Below, in pieces: positions 8,063 through 15,585 of a stretch of 20,886 nucleotides of DNA; the first letter of the stretch is position 1; every line of letters begins with the position of its first letter. This stretch comes from CAZYWA01 sp964650975 [NCBI: uncultured bacterium]. GTDB lineage: Bacteria > JADJOY01. The stretch is taken from contig CAZYWA010000077.1 of the NCBI GenBank assembly GCA_964650975.1, positions 1 to 20,886 of the forward strand. Direction: 5' to 3'. The position numbers were made by a program, and so were the translations under genes. A model generated the notes under the pieces. It made no database searches and was not told the origin of the DNA. It saw nothing but the letters and a program-made list of their open reading frames with translations.

Positions 8063-8716
8063 ATGACCATCCATTTCTACGCAGGTTCCGGCTCGCCCTA
8101 CGTGTGGCGCGTGTGGCTCGCCCTCGAGCACAAAGCGTTGCCGTACGAGCTGCACCTGCTGTCGTTTCAGGCCGCGGAGCACCAGAAGCCCGAGTATCTG
8201 GCGATCAACCCGCGCGGGAAGGTGCCGGCGATCGTCGACGACGGGTTCGCCCTCTACGAGTCGACGGCGATCCTCCATTACCTCGAGGACCGCTACCCGT
8301 CCTCGGGGAAGACGCTCTTCCCGGGTGACGCGAAGGCGCGAGCGCTGGTGCACCGGTTGCTCGCCGAGGCCGACAATTACGTCTCGCACGCGATCGAGAA
8401 GCTGGTGGGCGAGATCTTCTTCAAGCCCGCCGACCAGCGCGACGCGGGCGTGATCGCGGCGGGGCGTCAGGAGTTCGGCGACGAGCTGGCGCGGGTCGAG
8501 TCGGCGATGGCCGGGGATTTTCTGGCCGGTGCGGTGCCCTCGGCGGCGGATTTCGCGGTGTATCCGTTCGTGGCGCTCACGCGCCGCATGCAGACCAAGT
8601 TCCTCGCGAGCCTCGACGCCGACGGACTGCTCGGGCCCAAGCTCGCCGCGTGGGCCAAGCGGGTCGAGGCGCTGCCCTACTACGACAAGACGTACCCTCC
8701 GCACTGGCGGGGGTGA
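8063..8716 (+). CDS. Glutathione S-transferase family protein
   Basis: This 217-residue soluble protein has the two-domain GST layout. The N-terminal thioredoxin-like half has a possible Ser contact in GSGSPYVWRV (S9/S11), the cis-proline P55 in GKVPAIV and the glutathione-binding E66-S67 pair (ALYESTAILHYLEDRYP). The all-helical C-terminal half contains the AxFAVYPF segment (SAADFAVYPFVALTRR) typical of the N-capping region. The start is firm: AGGAG lies 7 nt before the ATG. The substrate is unknown; detoxification or dehalogenation is possible. It stands alone, divergent from the toxin-antitoxin operon. Confidence 0.9.
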   Translation: MTIHFYAGSGSPYVWRVWLALEHKALPYELHLLSFQAAEHQKPEYLAINPRGKVPAIVDDGFALYESTAILHYLEDRYPSSGKTLFPGDAKARALVHRLLAEADNYVSHAIEKLVGEIFFKPADQRDAGVIAAGRQEFGDELARVESAMAGDFLAGAVPSAADFAVYPFVALTRRMQTKFLASLDADGLLGPKLAAWAKRVEALPYYDKTYPPHWRG

Positions 8717-8725
8717 TCGAGGTAG

Positions 8726-8758
8726 CCCACACCGGAATCGACGGCGTGATGGTGTGGG
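8726..8758 (+). terminator. Hairpin after the GST gene, possible terminator
   Basis: Perfect 8-nt arms CCCACACC and GGTGTGGG enclose 17 nt, 10 nt after the GST stop. There is no T-run, so Rho-independent action is uncertain. Apart from this, the 201-nt interval to the next gene shows no coding signal I trust. Confidence 0.35.
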
Positions 8759-8917
8759 TGAAATCGACGCAGCGATCCCATGTCGTCATGGAAATGCGCC
8801 GCGCCGGCCGCGGTCCTCACGCGGGCGCGCCGATGCCGTTCGGGACGACCACGGCTGGCGTGCAAAGCGCGCGCGCGTAGGCGATCCTTCGTATCGCCGG
8901 GTGCTGCGGAGGAGCCG

Positions 8918-10498
8918 ATGCGTCGAATCGAGCGTGTGCTGCTGGGTGCGCTGATGGCGGCGGTCGCTTTCGTCGCGCGCGCGCCCGCTCAAGTGTGGGA
9001 AGTGGACAACATTCTGAAGACCCAGAGCCCGCCCAGCGCGGGAGCGGTCTTCGGCGCGGCGGTGGCGGTCGGCGATTTCGACGGCGACCATCATCCGGAT
9101 CTCGTGGTCGGCGCGCACCTGTGGTCGTCCAGCCAGGGAAGCGTCACCTTCTACCGGGGCGGTGGCGGGCTGCGCACGCTCGACTTCCTCCAGGAAGTCC
9201 ACGGCACCGGCGTCGAGCAGTACGGTGTCGCGCTCGCGATGGGTGACTTCGACGGCGACGGCAAGGACGAGGTGGCGATCGGCGTGCCCAAGGGGCTCGT
9301 CGACTACAACGGTGGCTCGGTGCAGGCGGGTTACGTGGTGATCGCGCAGTTCGAATCCGGATGCCAGTGTCTCACGGCGGCGCCGGTTTCGCCGTTGTCG
9401 CAGCTCGACACGATCGGATTCTCCGTGCCCGAAGCCGGCGATCTCTTCGGCTTCGCGCTGGCAACCGGCGACTTCAACGACGACGGCTACGCCGACCTCG
9501 CCGTCGGCGTCCCCGGTCAGGTCGTGAGCAACAAGGCCCAAGCCGGCGTAGTGCAGGTCTTCTACGGAAGCGTCACGGGGCTGCGCACCGACACCGCTCA
9601 GGGCTTCAAGGCCGGGAAAAGCGGCGTGCTCGGCACTCCGGGCGTGAACGACACCATGGGTTATGCGCTCGCCACCGGCGATTTCGACAAGGATGGGTAC
9701 GACGATCTCGCGATCGCCGCACCGGCCCGGACCGTCGGGGCCGCAGCGAGCGCAGGGGAAGTGCACATCCTGCGCGGATCCGCGGCGTCGGGACTACAGA
9801 CGGTCACCGGCCAGCAGCTCCTCTCTGAAGCGAGCTTCGGCGGAACGGCCGAGACCAACGATACCTTCGGCGCGGCGCTCGCCAGCGGCGATTTCATCCA
9901 CGACCGGGGCTCCTGCAACCTCGGCCTCGTCAAGTGCTACGCCGATCTCGCGATCGGCGTCCCCGGCAAGACGCTCGGGGGTCACGCGCAAGCCGGCGAG
10001 GTGGTCGTCGGCTACGGTGGCGCGGCGGGGGTGTCGGGGAGCGCTGCGACGGTGCTCACGCAATCCGGGAACGGGGACAGTCCCGAAGCAGGAGATCAGT
10101 TCGGATTCAGCCTGGCCGCCGGGGACATCGACTCCGCTTTCACCGATCTGGCGGTGGGCGTACCCGGCGAAAGCCTCCAGCTCGGCCTCCAGAGCGATGG
10201 TCTGGTGCAGCTCTTCTTCGGAGCGCCGGGCGGCCTGAACAGCGGAGCGCCCGTTCAGACCTTGCCGCAGAAGGCGGGCTTCCAGATCGCGCCCGCAGCC
10301 AGCTTCGATGGATGGGGCACGGCACTCGCGATCGCCGACTTCGACGGCGACGGCGCCGGAGATCTGGTGGTCTCGGCCCCCGGGAAAACGGTCGCTGCAA
10401 ATGCCACGGCGGGCGCCGTCGAGGTGCTCTTCGGGGCGATGTTCGCCGACGGTTTCCAGAGCGGAACCACCGCCGGCTGGAGCGTGACGTCGCCGTAG
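8918..10498 (+). CDS. Secreted seven-blade FG-GAP (integrin-alpha-like) beta-propeller protein
   Basis: The 526-residue protein has a signal peptide (MRRIERVLLGALMAAVAFVARAPA) and seven FG-GAP blades, with G-D-F-x-D-x-D-G-type calcium loops near residues 53, 109, 186, 256, 325, 403 and 474. Seven blades is the number in integrin-alpha propellers. Blade 5 carries an insertion with two Cys (SCNLGLVKCY) and has lost the Ca ligands; blade 6 is shortened. The tail DGFQSGTTAGWS resembles that of the 606-residue protein. The start is fixed by GGAGGA before the ATG. The GH5 gene begins 16 nt after the stop, so the two are probably one operon. Likely a surface or secreted adhesion or ligand-binding protein; the ligand is unknown. 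Confidence 0.88.
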   Translation: MRRIERVLLGALMAAVAFVARAPAQVWEVDNILKTQSPPSAGAVFGAAVAVGDFDGDHHPDLVVGAHLWSSSQGSVTFYRGGGGLRTLDFLQEVHGTGVEQYGVALAMGDFDGDGKDEVAIGVPKGLVDYNGGSVQAGYVVIAQFESGCQCLTAAPVSPLSQLDTIGFSVPEAGDLFGFALATGDFNDDGYADLAVGVPGQVVSNKAQAGVVQVFYGSVTGLRTDTAQGFKAGKSGVLGTPGVNDTMGYALATGDFDKDGYDDLAIAAPARTVGAAASAGEVHILRGSAASGLQTVTGQQLLSEASFGGTAETNDTFGAALASGDFIHDRGSCNLGLVKCYADLAIGVPGKTLGGHAQAGEVVVGYGGAAGVSGSAATVLTQSGNGDSPEAGDQFGFSLAAGDIDSAFTDLAVGVPGESLQLGLQSDGLVQLFFGAPGGLNSGAPVQTLPQKAGFQIAPAASFDGWGTALAIADFDGDGAGDLVVSAPGKTVAANATAGAVEVLFGAMFADGFQSGTTAGWSVTSP

Positions 10499-10514
10499 AG
10501 GTATCGCGTCATTC

Positions 10515-12005
10515 ATGCGCTCGGTAAGGCTCTTCGGAATCGCCCTCGCTCTGGCGGCTCTCACCGCCAGCTGTGGCTCTAACGGCGGCGGAACGGCCGT
10601 GGCGCCGCCCGACGACGCGCGCTTCGTCACCGACGCGCAGGGCCGTGTCCTGATCCTGCACGGCGCCAACGTCTCGGGCTCGGCCAAGACCAGCCCCGAT
10701 CGCATGCCCGACATCAGCGAAGACGAAGTCCACATGCTGTCGCATGAATGGGGCTTCAACTACGCGCGCTATCTGCTGAGCTGGGACGGCGTCGAGCCCC
10801 AGCCGGGCGTCTACGACGAGACCTATTTCCAGGGTGTCGAGAAGCGCCTCGACTGGCTCAACGCAGCCGGCATCCACGTGATGCTCGACATGCACCAGGA
10901 CGTGTGGTCGGTGTTCACCTGCGGCAACGGCAACCCCCAGTGGACGGTGCGAAACGACGGCATCCCGATGGAGCCCACGTGCCGCTCGGTCTGGTCGTTC
11001 AACTATTTCCAGCCCGCGGTGACCCGCGTCTTCGACAACTTCTGGGCTTACACCGACGGCCCCGACGCCGATCTGCAAGACCACTTCACCGCGATGTGGA
11101 CCGCGGTGGCCGCGCGCTTCAAGGACCATCCCGCGGTGATCGGCTACGACATCCTGAACGAGCCTTACCCCGGCTCGTATTTCGACAAGATCGAGGCCGC
11201 CACCCGCCGCACCGTCAAGGACGGCGCGCCGTCGGCCGCGTTCGACGTCGAGCGCTTCGGGCCCTTCTACCAGCGGGTGATCGACGCCATCCGCACCGTG
11301 GACTCCGACCACTGGATCTTCTTCGAGCCGCGCTTCGGGGCACCGGCCAACGGCTCGCCGTCCTGGATCCCGCGCCTCGACGATCCTCGATCGGGCACTC
11401 CGCGCATCGTCTACATCCCGCACCTCTACTCGGGAATCGCGGAGGCCACCGTCGATTACGCGCCCTGGAACGACACGGTGCCGTCGTGGGAGCGCGAGCG
11501 CACCACGGACGTCGCGCGCCAGGGCGGGCCGCTGGTGATCGGCGAGTTCGGCTTCACCTGGTCGATGACGAACGCCCCTCGTTACATGCTCGACGTGCTC
11601 GACACCGCCGATCGCATGCTCGCGGGCTGGGCCTGGTGGGCTGCCGACCCCGGCCCGCCCACCGGATGGTCGTTCTACGACCGCGACACCCAGTCGCCCA
11701 ACCCCAACTCCGATTACCTGGCACGCCCTTACCCGCGCGCCGTGGCCGGCACTCCCACGTCGATCGCGTTCGATCACGCGAAGCGCACCTTCGAGCTCCA
11801 CTTCACCGACCGGAAGGGCGTCACCGGACCCACCGAGATCTACCTCGGCGCGCACCGCTTCTATCCGGGCGGCTTTTCCGTCGAGTCGAACGACCCCGAC
11901 GGCTCCTGGTCCAGCGCCTTCGACGCCGAGGGGGAGGTACTATCCGTCAGCACCCCCCGGGACGGCGGCGACCACACCATCCGGATCTTGCCCGCCACCC
12001 GCTGA
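10515..12005 (+). CDS. GH5 family glycoside hydrolase, endoglycoceramidase-like lipoprotein
   Basis: The 496-residue protein has a signal sequence ending LTASC-G (C20), a loose lipobox (Thr at -3). The barrel opens HGANVSGSAK and continues GFNYARYLLSWDGVEPQPGV and GIHVMLDMHQDVWS, all typical of endoglycoceramidase-like GH5 enzymes. The acid/base is E216 (DILNEP) and the nucleophile E344 (IGEFGF), so it looks active. After about residue 405 there is a beta-sandwich C-terminal domain (SIAFDHAKRTFELHFTD), as in the characterised family. Those enzymes cut the oligosaccharide-ceramide bond of glycosphingolipids; related GH5 members cut steryl glucosides, so the lipid substrate is inferred only. 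It is probably co-transcribed with the propeller gene. The ribosome site is weak (GAGG, 13 nt upstream). Confidence 0.88.
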   Translation: MRSVRLFGIALALAALTASCGSNGGGTAVAPPDDARFVTDAQGRVLILHGANVSGSAKTSPDRMPDISEDEVHMLSHEWGFNYARYLLSWDGVEPQPGVYDETYFQGVEKRLDWLNAAGIHVMLDMHQDVWSVFTCGNGNPQWTVRNDGIPMEPTCRSVWSFNYFQPAVTRVFDNFWAYTDGPDADLQDHFTAMWTAVAARFKDHPAVIGYDILNEPYPGSYFDKIEAATRRTVKDGAPSAAFDVERFGPFYQRVIDAIRTVDSDHWIFFEPRFGAPANGSPSWIPRLDDPRSGTPRIVYIPHLYSGIAEATVDYAPWNDTVPSWERERTTDVARQGGPLVIGEFGFTWSMTNAPRYMLDVLDTADRMLAGWAWWAADPGPPTGWSFYDRDTQSPNPNSDYLARPYPRAVAGTPTSIAFDHAKRTFELHFTDRKGVTGPTEIYLGAHRFYPGGFSVESNDPDGSWSSAFDAEGEVLSVSTPRDGGDHTIRILPATR

Positions 12006-12058
12006 AATCAGCACAATCGCCGACCCAACCGAAACTCGAAGCGCAGGAGGGAACGTCC

Positions 12059-12376
12059 GTGACACCGGCCGAGGTGCATGAACGCCGCGAGGACATCGTG
12101 ATCCTCGACGTTCGCGAGAAGGACGAATGGAACGCGGGACACATCGAGGGTGCGGTGCACATCCCGATGAATCAGGTCGAGGGCCGTCTCGACGAGATCG
12201 ACCCCACCTTCACCATCGCGTGCATCTGCCGGAGCGGTGCCCGCAGCGGCAAGGTCACCAACGTGATGCGCGCCCGTGGCTACGACATCCACAACGTGGA
12301 CGGCGGCATGCGCGCGTGGGCCGCGGCCGAGCTGCCGTTCGTCGCGTCGAGCGGCGGTCCTGGCCAGGTGATCTGA
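12059..12376 (+). CDS. Single-domain rhodanese-like sulfurtransferase
   Basis: The 105-residue protein is one rhodanese domain: DVREKDEWNAGHIEGAVHIPM, then the active loop C57-R-S-G-A-R-S, then VDGGMRAWAA. The catalytic C57 is present, with a second Cys (C55) two residues before it. There is no signal peptide, so a cytosolic persulfide carrier is likely; GlpE-type enzymes are the nearest kind. The start is GTG with AGGAGG 8 nt upstream. It follows the GH5 gene by 53 nt, so it may share that transcript or have its own promoter; the functional link is unclear. Confidence 0.88.
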   Translation: MTPAEVHERREDIVILDVREKDEWNAGHIEGAVHIPMNQVEGRLDEIDPTFTIACICRSGARSGKVTNVMRARGYDIHNVDGGMRAWAAAELPFVASSGGPGQVI

Positions 12377-12383
12377 GTTGCCT

Positions 12384-12497
12384 CGGGGGTCTGTTCCAGA
12401 CCCCCGCCCCGAAAAAAGTGCGATTTTTTCGGGGCCCCACCCCCAAGTCGGCTCGCGTTGCTCGCCGCGCGCCTCTCGGCGCGGTGCTTCTGCACCG
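12384..12497. terminator. Array of four hairpins between convergent operons
   Basis: Hairpin 1 has a perfect 10-bp stem (CGGGGGTCTG, TTC loop, 12384-12406). Hairpin 2 has a perfect 11-bp stem (CCCCGAAAAAA with TTTTTTCGGGG, 6-nt loop, 12407-12434). Hairpin 3 is CGCGCC-TCTC-GGCGCG (12468-12483). Hairpin 4 is CGGTGC-TTCT-GCACCG (12482-12497). The array lies between the rhodanese stop and the apbE stop, so bidirectional termination is the simplest role. The U-run of hairpin 2 is inside the stem rather than after it, which is not a textbook intrinsic terminator. The rest of 12377-12564 shows no gene. Confidence 0.55.
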
Positions 12498-12564
12498 ACA
12501 CACCGCCGCAGCGGGCAGGGAGGGCGGCGCCAGTACGAAATCCGGGCGAGTAGTTCGTTCGGGG

Positions 12565-13446
12565 CTACACCAGCTGGAACGTCGCGCCTTGGTCGCGCAG
12601 GAAATCGCTGGCGTCCGGGCCGCGCAGATAGGCGAGCGTCGAGAGCGTGCCGGCCTCGACGCACGTCGCGGCGAGCACCGTGACGGCGCGCGGCGCGCCT
12701 TCGATCGGCCAGCCCGTTTTCGGGTTCAGGATGTGGCCGAGCCGGCGGCCCTGGTGCATCACGAAGCGGCGCGCGGCGCCGCTGGTCGCGAGACCGCCGC
12801 GGCGGAGCTCGATCTGGTGGAGCACCGCGCGGCCCGGCTGGTCGGGATCGTCGACGCCCACCCGCCACGGACGGTCGCCACGGCGCGCACCGCTCGCGTA
12901 GAGATCGCCGCCGAAGTTGACCACGAACGCGTCGCCAATCTCGGCGGCCACGAGCCCCGCGGCCTTGTCGACCGCGTATTCCTTGCCGATCCCGCCGAGG
13001 TCGATCTCCATGCCTTCGGGCAACGTGAGCGACCGGCCATCCCAGGTCACGCGCGACCAGCCGACCTGCGCGAGCACCTCGCGGACCGCATCCTCCGAGG
13101 GCACGGCGCTCCCGCCGTCGAAGGTCCACACCTTGCGCAGCACTCCCGAGGTGATGTCGAACATCCCGTCGGATAGCTCCCAGCAGGTGGCCGCGTAGTC
13201 GATGAGCTGGGCCGTCTCCGCGTCGACGGCCACCGGCCGGCCGCGCGCACGATGGATCTCGTGCACCACGCTGTCGGTGCGATAGCGGCTGAACTTGCGC
13301 TCGATGCGCAGCGCCTCGCGCTCCGCGATGGCGAGCGCCGCGCGAGCGTGCGCGGACTGGTCGGTGTCGACCAGCACCTCGCACGGGTTCGCCATCGCCG
13401 AGAAACGCCCGACGAAGTAATCCTCGATGCGGGTGAGGTCCGCCAC
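12565..13446 (-). CDS. ApbE-like FAD:protein FMN transferase, with a replaced metal-site Asp
   Basis: This 293-residue protein shows the ApbE blocks in order: FSAMANPCEVLV, SRYRTDSVVHEI, LSDGMFDITSGVL, EIDLGGIGKEYAVDKA, FVVNFGGDLYASG, GHILNPKTGWPI and EAGTLST. Active relatives move FMN from FAD onto Thr or Ser of exported proteins. The last block usually reads A-D-A-L-[SA]-T, and its Asp holds Mg; here Gly (G266) stands in that place while T270 is kept. Activity may be altered or lost. There is no signal peptide or lipobox, unlike many ApbE proteins, so it may be cytosolic, or the true start may lie upstream. The GTG start overlaps no gene; the barrel gene stops 31 nt upstream, so it is co-transcribed. 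An ATG at 13395 would cut the first motif. Confidence 0.85.
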   Translation of the reverse strand: MADLTRIEDYFVGRFSAMANPCEVLVDTDQSAHARAALAIAEREALRIERKFSRYRTDSVVHEIHRARGRPVAVDAETAQLIDYAATCWELSDGMFDITSGVLRKVWTFDGGSAVPSEDAVREVLAQVGWSRVTWDGRSLTLPEGMEIDLGGIGKEYAVDKAAGLVAAEIGDAFVVNFGGDLYASGARRGDRPWRVGVDDPDQPGRAVLHQIELRRGGLATSGAARRFVMHQGRRLGHILNPKTGWPIEGAPRAVTVLAATCVEAGTLSTLAYLRGPDASDFLRDQGATFQLV

Positions 13447-13477
13447 CGCTCGGTGCTGAAGCCGATGCTGGTACGGG

Positions 13478-14749
13478 TCAGAACTGGATCGAGTATCCCA
13501 GCAAGAGCGAGCCGATGTTGAGCGTGGGGTAGAGATCGTACTGGCGCTCGATGCCCACGACACCGCTCGGATGGCTGTCGGCGAACTGGCCCAGGTATTC
13601 GGCGCGCACGCTCCACTCGCCCTTGATGCCGCTCAGCCGGAAGCCCAGCGTGGCACCGAGCGTCAGGCTCTTGAGATTGCCGAGACGGTAGTCGCTGGTG
13701 GCGAAATTCGGAAGCGGCTCCGTGTCGATCAATCCGTAGCGGAAGAAGCTCGCGGCGCTCTGGTCGTAGAAACGGATGTGTGGCTCGAGGAACGTGTCGC
13801 CGCCCAGTTCGTAGCGGTACTTCGCGTCGATGGTGTGCGAGTGCACGTTCCAGTCATCCCAGTAGTAGCGATAGGTCAGGTAGAGCACGTCGCGGTCGAA
13901 GTCGTAGACCGAGCTCGCCAGGATGCTGGTGCGGGTGCGCGACGACGGGCGCTTTTCGGTGAGCGAGCTGACCGGCATCCCGCTGGTGCCGTCGATCACG
14001 CTCAAGAGCTTGTAAGGCTCGGTCAAGTAGCCCTGCTCCGAGGTGTAAGAGCCGGTGAGACCCACCAGCCAGCGGCGCGTGAGCACCCGCGAGACGCCCA
14101 CCAGACCGCTCGCGACCCATTTGGTCTTGTTGTTGGGCCGAGGGACTCCGGTCCGCGTCGGGCTGACCAGGCCATCGGTGACGCCACCCACGGGGAAAAC
14201 GTCGTCCCCGTTGTAACCGCCTCCCGCGGTGAACGTGGTCAAGTGGTCGGGGAGATCGATCGCGACGGTGCCGGTGACGCCCAGCGATTGGTAGTCCTTT
14301 TCTCGGGAGAAATGCAGATCGAGCGTGGGTGTCAGTAACCAGAAGGGCCGCGTCCAGCCGCCGTCGATCGCGAAGCGGACGTCGGAGAACTGGCTGGTGG
14401 GAATCTGCGAGGGCGAGGTCTGCTTCAGATGCCCCGACGCGGTGGTGATCGTCTGGGACGTGCCGCTCGGAACCTCGCCCGTCGGCGAAGCACCGGTGAT
14501 GACGTCGACGCCCACCTGCCCGAAGAGCGATTCCCCGTCCGCGTAGCTGCGCGTGAAGCGGCCAGTCGGTTCGAACACGTCGACGCGGCGCGCCTCGCCG
14601 TAGAGCAAGGTCTCGAGATCGAGCTGGTTCGTGGCACCCGTGTCCGCGGCGTGCCCGGGCGCGGCGCTGCCCGACGCGAGCAGCGCGCACGCGGCCGCGC
14701 CCAGGCGGCCACGGATGGATTTGGGCCGGCCCGGCGGATCTAGTTGCAT
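13478..14749 (-). CDS. DUF3570-type outer-membrane beta-barrel protein
   Basis: The 423-residue protein has a signal peptide (about residues 1-35, GAAACALLASGSAAPGHA) and alternating amphipathic strands to the end. The last residue is Phe (LLGYSIQF), the usual Bam recognition end of outer-membrane barrels. The stretches YRYYWDDWNVHSHTIDAKYR and FLEPHIRFYDQSAASFFR match what I know as DUF3570. I start it at the ATG 14749; the upstream TTG 14755 is possible. The start overlaps the end of the DUF4266 gene by 10 nt, a strong sign of coupling. The function is unknown; DUF3570 proteins recur beside DUF4266, TlpA-like and ApbE genes. Confidence 0.85.
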   Translation of the reverse strand: MQLDPPGRPKSIRGRLGAAACALLASGSAAPGHAADTGATNQLDLETLLYGEARRVDVFEPTGRFTRSYADGESLFGQVGVDVITGASPTGEVPSGTSQTITTASGHLKQTSPSQIPTSQFSDVRFAIDGGWTRPFWLLTPTLDLHFSREKDYQSLGVTGTVAIDLPDHLTTFTAGGGYNGDDVFPVGGVTDGLVSPTRTGVPRPNNKTKWVASGLVGVSRVLTRRWLVGLTGSYTSEQGYLTEPYKLLSVIDGTSGMPVSSLTEKRPSSRTRTSILASSVYDFDRDVLYLTYRYYWDDWNVHSHTIDAKYRYELGGDTFLEPHIRFYDQSAASFFRYGLIDTEPLPNFATSDYRLGNLKSLTLGATLGFRLSGIKGEWSVRAEYLGQFADSHPSGVVGIERQYDLYPTLNIGSLLLGYSIQF

Positions 14750-14985
14750 CCGCAACCGCCCCCGCCCGCTTCCGAGCCGCCGGTCGACCCTTCCTTGCTG
14801 AAGTAGATGTGCTCGTCCGCGGCGTGGGTCAGCGGCTTCGGCACGAAGCGCATCTTGGGCTGCGCCAAGAGATCGCGGTCCCAGGGATGCACGTCCATCG
14901 CGTCGCAGCCGGCACCCGCCAGCGCGGCTGCGCCGAGAACGGCGGCGAGCAGCGCTCGCACCACGAGCGCCGCGCGGCGGCTCAT
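14740..14985 (-). CDS. DUF4266-type small lipoprotein with Gly/Cys-rich tail
   Basis: This 81-residue protein has an export signal ending LAGAGC (C27, lipid-anchor candidate), then VHPWDRDLLAQPKM, the core pattern of DUF4266, and a C-terminal GGSEAGGGGCGCN. The tail has two Cys in C-G-C plus Ser/Thr residues (EGSTGGS) that could be modified. The stop codon overlaps the next gene by 10 nt and the start overlaps the thioredoxin stop (ATGA). With neighbours of thioredoxin and flavin-transferase type, it may be a small envelope redox carrier or the target of the ApbE protein; that is inference only. Confidence 0.83.
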   Translation of the reverse strand: MSRRAALVVRALLAAVLGAAALAGAGCDAMDVHPWDRDLLAQPKMRFVPKPLTHAADEHIYFSKEGSTGGSEAGGGGCGCN

Positions 14986-15470
14986 CGGCCCAGCTCCTTC
15001 GAGATCAGCGACTCGACCTCGTGGCTCTTGTCGGCGTCGAAGCCCGAGAGCGAGCGCAGGATCGTGCCGTCGGGGCCGATCAGGTAGCTCGACGGCATCG
15101 CCGAGACGTCGAAGGCCTGGGCGGTCTTGCCACCGGGATCGAACGCCACCAGGAACGGCGATGGATGACGGCCGAGGAATGCGTCAGCGGCCGACCGGTC
15201 CTTGTCGAGATCGATCGCGACCACCACCAGCCCCTGCTTCGCGTAGCGATCGTAGAGGTCACGCATCCACGGAAACGACAGCTGACACGGGCCGCACCAC
15301 GACGCCCAGAAATCGACGTACACCAGATGCCCGCGCAGCGCGTCGAGCGACACGGGCCCGCCGCGCCCCGGCAGCTCGAACGACGGCGCGGTGCTCGCCG
15401 CTTGCGTGCCATGCACGGTCGCGGGCGAGAGCAGCAGCAGACATCCCAGAGCCAGGAACCAGCGTCTCAT
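14982..15470 (-). CDS. TlpA/ResA-like exported thioredoxin-fold protein
   Basis: The 162-residue protein has a signal peptide (MRRWFLALGCLLLLSPATVHG) and a thioredoxin fold with WCGPC (C59, C62), then FDPGGKTAQAFDVSAMPSSYLIGPDG containing the cis-Pro before SSY. This is the periplasmic TlpA/ResA group, which reduces disulfides of exported or outer-membrane partners. The ATG at 15470 follows GGAGG by 4 nt; an in-frame codon at 15518 would add a non-signal extension. The gene heads the operon and ends in ATGA overlap with the DUF4266 lipoprotein, whose C-G-C tail is an obvious candidate substrate. Confidence 0.9.
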   Translation of the reverse strand: MRRWFLALGCLLLLSPATVHGTQAASTAPSFELPGRGGPVSLDALRGHLVYVDFWASWCGPCQLSFPWMRDLYDRYAKQGLVVVAIDLDKDRSAADAFLGRHPSPFLVAFDPGGKTAQAFDVSAMPSSYLIGPDGTILRSLSGFDADKSHEVESLISKELGR

Positions 15471-15542
15471 CACTCCTCCGCCGGGAGACGGTTTTCGATG
15501 GGTTGTGAATACCAACACGGTCCACGATGTAGCGAGACGGCG

Positions 15543-15555
15543 ATGACGCAGTCAT
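15543..15555. promoter_or_regulatory. Short dyad upstream of the TlpA operon
   Basis: ATGAC and GTCAT flank a 3-nt centre, 73 nt upstream of the tlpA-like ATG, in the 115-nt gap after the MATE gene. It may be an operator or a small hairpin. Otherwise this gap shows no clear promoter boxes. Confidence 0.25.
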
Positions 15556-15585
15556 GACGAGCCCTCACCATTCATTCGTCAGGCG

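Noticed and set aside
8780-8917. Longer N-terminus for the propeller protein
   Set aside because: It would bury the signal peptide behind 46 Arg/Ala-rich residues, and GGAGGA directly precedes the ATG at 8918.
8786-9766. Minus-strand open frame opposite the propeller gene
   Set aside because: Antisense shadow; the plus strand has a signal peptide and seven FG-GAP blades.
12407-12434. Textbook Rho-independent terminator
   Set aside because: The T-run is inside the stem and is followed by CGGGG rather than ending the transcript; kept only as a possible terminator within the hairpin array.
12378-12683. Small plus-strand open frame of 101 residues after the rhodanese
   Set aside because: It runs through the hairpin array and then antisense to apbE, with no ribosome site or conserved motif.
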